Source: Embiotoca jacksoni
Taxonomy: Eukaryota; Chordata; Actinopteri; Embiotocidae
Assembly: GCA_022577435.1 (NCBI GenBank)
Contig: JAKOON010000007.1
Coordinates: forward strand, 3,244,926 to 3,308,925
Length of the DNA: 64,000 nt
Direction: 5' to 3'
Shown: piece after piece, positions 60,801 through 64,000 of the stretch
Layout: each line of letters opens with the position of its first letter
Numbering within the stretch: position 1 is the stretch's first letter
The notes under the pieces: model-generated
Told to the model about the DNA's origin: nothing
Seen by the model: the letters and a program-made list of their open reading frames with translations, nothing else
Databases searched by the model: none
Program-made: the position numbers and the translations under genes

Positions 60801-63800
60801 AGGACACTTTTTCTTTGCTCCCATGTTTTAATTTTTCATTTGAAATACTGATAGTTAATCTGATCATTTAATATGGGTAAACAGAACTACTTTGCACTGC
60901 CTTAAATGATATGCAGGATTTTTGGATGTAGAGCTATTCAGTAATACACAATATATACAGTTGATTAATAAAATTGTATTTATAATTACATATTAGTTGT
61001 TTTTAGAAAATAATATGTTTTAATATGCCATTTTTTTCTATAACAAGCTTGTCATGGCACTTTAGACAGCAGAACAATATTCTTTTGGAAAAAATTTGTT
61101 GTCCAAAATGAGTGTGAGGGGATTGTGAATAGGAACCACTCACTTTTGTTGCTTTGTTCACAATATCCCGGCCAGTAGCCAAGCCCTGAGATAGTGCTCT
61201 AGCTGCGATGAAAGCCCTGGACACCTGAATAGGAAACCAAAGATAACAGAATGAGATCAGTCCCATATTACAGCATACTGTCATTCTACATAACTAGGCA
61301 CAGTCACATGGTGAGTCTAAGCTACTGTATGTGTTTCTGGTAGAGTGCATATCAACTGTGTAGACTTTACTGTGTACACACTTGTACACGAAGTTTGCGG
61401 GGTACATCCCCAAACGGCTGCAGCTGTTCAGTGTGTTTGCTGACGCACTCCAGGTAGTCCTCACTGAACTGATACTGGGGGTTGACCAGAGAGAAGACCC
61501 GCTCCACCAGTCGGGACCAGAAATCGGAGAGAACCTCTTGCAGACTTACACTGCCCCCTGTGGACAAAAGAGTAACTGTTAGCATCTGTCAAAATACAGT
61601 TTTTCTTCGCTGAGAAATGAAATTCAATCACCACAAGGTGGACACCCACAATTAGTGTCACCAATTCAGCATCTGACCAAATGTGAAATATGATCGCTAT
61701 CTCGCCTTGTGTTCCTGAAATTATGGCAATTCGTTCAGACTTCTGAATGGGACGTACATGAGGTCAAAGTGACCTTTGACCACCAAAAATCTAATCAGCG
61801 TATTCTTCGGTCAAAGCAAATGTTGGAGCCAAATTTAAAGAAATTCCCTCAAGGCGTTCCTGTGATATCAAGTTCACAAGAATGGGATGAATGGATGGCA
61901 TAGATGTACGGTCACAGTGACCTTAACCTTTGACCTTTAAATATCAAAATCTATCCTGTTCATGCTTAGGTCAAAGTGAATGTTGGTGCCAAATTTAAAG
62001 ATATATGTTGTCTGTTTTTTTCCTTCCTTCCTCCCTTTAGGTGTGCTCGGGTGTCAGTACAGTGCGTATGCATCTCTCCCATCTGCAGTCTACTATACAA
62101 CCTCAAATTAGCCATACATGCTGTTTGGCAGACAAAGACAGGTTGACTAAGCACAAACAGCCTGCAGATGGACTCGACAGTGAGCAGCCGCCACGCCAAA
62201 ACAGAGCAATCCGGAACAGAAATAGAAACGGTCTGGCATCCGTGGGAATCTGATTCTCTCTCTCTCTCCTTCCAATTTTTTTTGGCATTTGAGGGCGCCT
62301 CAAAAGACAATGATGCTTTTTCAGTCCAGAGACTGTGGATTTACCAGAACAGGGAAATGGACTGATAGAAATAGACTAAACCGTCAGTGCAGCAAGGAAT
62401 TATTACAGCTCCTCACCAGAGTGCTTTATTATCTTTAACCAGACTAACACCAAACAGGTTTTTTTTTTTTTTAAATGTGCAGTTATTTATCCCTCATGGT
62501 GGGGCTGGAGGGCAGAGTAGACTACAAAAGCCAGGTGCTGTCCCTGAATAGATGTGTCCTGAAACCGTTTCCTCCATTTGTTTGATGACAGCTAAACCAC
62601 CAAGAACGCTCCGAAGCTTAAGTGTTTTATAATGTAGATCCAATCCAGCTCCTATCGCCTTTGCAAAGACCGTCTGAATACATTAAACTGAGGCCAGGTG
62701 GCTAAAGATGTGATTAAACCAACCAGAATAATATCTGCGGAGCTCCACGAACAGCTCCTGGAAGACGTGTGCGTTCTGAGTGAAGAGCCGGCCGTAGGTC
62801 TTGGTAAACATCTGGTTCATGGACTTCTCTGAGAGGTCTATGAGCTCCCTGAAGAACTCTGCACAGAGACAAGAAATGCACAAATTATCATTCACCCACC
62901 TTCTTTTCTTCTAATATCTTCGACAGGTTTGTATGTAGGCACTCCATCATGCCCTCCCCTCCCCTGAAGTTTTAACAGTTACATCAGATCCTGCACACTG
63001 CTAAATGAGTGTAACGTGTTCTCTATTTAAAATCCATCTTTAAGACTCATCTGCAGTCTCCCACTCCTAAAGCGTCTGTACATGACTCATCACATACATT
63101 ATATAAAAGTGTGAGGAGGGAGGGGAAAAAAAGGTGATAGCAGTCCACCGCAAGGAGGAGAGGCTGTGCCGAGCTGTGGCTGCTACAAACCTGCAGCCGT
63201 ATCAACAGAATCTGAGACAACGAGGGAGAAATTCTCTCAGGACGTTCATGAAACTTGTTCAGCTTTCTAAACTCCTAAAGTGGTACTAAGCTAATTCTAT
63301 ACATGAAGGCGAGTTCACAGGCTGGGGTTAGTCCTACTCAGCCTGTGGAAAAAAAGTCTGAGGATCTGATTAACCCTGGTGATGTCATAGTGATGTCATC
63401 ATGGTTGATTTAGCTTGGGTTAGGAGACTACAGATGTTTAAGAAAAGGTATGCAGTGGTGATGCAAATGTTTAAAAATGTGGGTTTTTACCAGGCAGAAA
63501 GAGTCCAGTTAAATGCACTTTTGAGTTGCACTATGGGAAATGTAGTCTCCAGTCTTTCTGTTGATCAAACCTACCAGAGTCAGGATATCTGGGCCTTTGT
63601 TGCTACAATTGTGACTGTTATTTTTATAATCAACCTCATGTGACATCATAAAATTTGTGAAATTGCAAAATAAAAATGTATCAAAAATAATTAACATCCA
63701 CCTGTGATGTGACTTCTGTATCTTGGAGTCAATTTTGTGGCTCAGATATCTCACCATCAGAGTGGAACTGTGCAGTCAGAGGTCCTAAATAAGTTTTTAA

Positions 63801-64000
63801 TCAGCTGTCACTCATTTTTAACTCAGCAGTTGATAAGGGGGAGATAAGGAGAATCAGAGTGTATTTTTTCCTTCCATGGCTTCATTAAGAATACTTGTGT
63901 TTCAATCAATTTCAAACTAGATCATGCTACCATTTAAAATCATGATGAATTACTGTACAAGTGTCCGCCTCTTACCATCAAACCTGCGGTGTCTCTGTGT
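54870..64000 (-). CDS. gpc2: Glypican, best match glypican-2; 5' end beyond the window
   Basis: Minus-strand exons in coding order are 64000-63976 (partial), 62858-62724, 61557-61382, 61224-61144, 60616-60451, 59631-59501, 58249-58103, 57289-57153, 55441-55269 and 55144-54870. All phases match, giving about 481 residues of a ~570-residue family. Glypican core landmarks are FFRELI, TKTYGRLF, DFWSRLVERVF, YLECVSKHTEQL, CPLCRGMPSLRPC, GCLANQADL, EGPFNMEL, VFQGCGNP, PTTAAGTNLDRL, FWVSLPHTICND, RCWNG and NNPEVEVDI. A furin-type RSKR follows VFQGCGNP. The C-terminus has the heparan-sulfate attachment run EEGSGSGGG, RYNDDWPG, a Pro/Gly/Asn-rich stalk and a hydrophobic GPI-signal end. YNDDWPG, the CPLCRGMPSL motif and GTNLDRL favour GPC2 over GPC1/4/6. 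Role by family: cell-surface heparan-sulfate proteoglycan modulating growth-factor signalling, typically neuronal. It appears functional. The initiator exon is not in the window. Confidence 0.86.
57094..57120. repeat. Poly(C) tract
   Basis: Twenty-seven consecutive C residues (G on the transcribed strand) just 33 bp beyond the donor side of the 57153-57289 gpc2 exon. It follows a TCC-rich stretch. The run length may be affected by sequencing error. Confidence 0.95.
57954..57977. repeat. Poly(A) tract in gpc2 intron
   Basis: Run of A residues (about 16) inside the intron between the 58103 and 57289 exons; no function inferred. Confidence 0.8.

Overview
ORGANISM AND NATURE. This is a vertebrate nuclear segment, almost certainly from a ray-finned (probably percomorph-like) fish. 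Genes are split into small exons with GT/AG introns of consistent phase, the DNA is AT-rich and full of microsatellites, there is a Tc1-family transposon, and most of the window is an array of novel immune-type receptor (NITR) genes, a family known only from teleosts. LAYOUT. (1) 1-44.5 kb is a NITR array. Six plus-strand genes (leaders at 574, 5578, 10848, 22599, 26715, 32559) and two minus-strand genes (14034-17734 and 35665-39366) look complete. Each has six coding exons: leader, V-type Ig, I-type Ig, transmembrane (TM), and two cytoplasmic exons, with intron phases 1-1-1-1-0. A leader-only remnant lies at 44085. The array is two copies of a ~21.6 kb unit [inhibitory-type NITR, alternative-tail NITR, inhibitory-type NITR, inverted divergent NITR] plus a decayed third unit (about 41.7-44.5 kb). 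A 1.63 kb Tc1-like element (19819-21451) sits exactly at the boundary of units 1 and 2. (2) 44.5-48.5 kb has no gene I can support, only old repeats. (3) 48.6-52.3 kb holds ten plus-strand exons of the C-terminal half of an integrin alpha-6-like gene, with two in-frame stops at conserved tryptophans and no beta-propeller exons: a probable pseudogene. (4) 54.9-64.0 kb holds ten exons on the minus strand of a glypican, best matched to glypican-2 (gpc2). It looks functional; its 5' end runs off the right edge. HOW IT WORKS TOGETHER. The plus-strand NITRs share nearly identical ectodomains but carry one of two unrelated membrane/cytoplasmic cassettes. Genes at 574, 10848, 22599 and 32559 end in a canonical ITIM (LNYAPL) plus CVYSQV. 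Genes at 5578 and 26715 end in WIYSAV/IYTSV-type tyrosine motifs. This looks like a ligand-binding module coupled to different signalling outputs by exon shuffling and gene conversion. Variation between copies is concentrated in the CDR-like loops of the V exon, while the I exon is homogenised. Family assignments come from recognising motifs and exon architecture; no database search was run.
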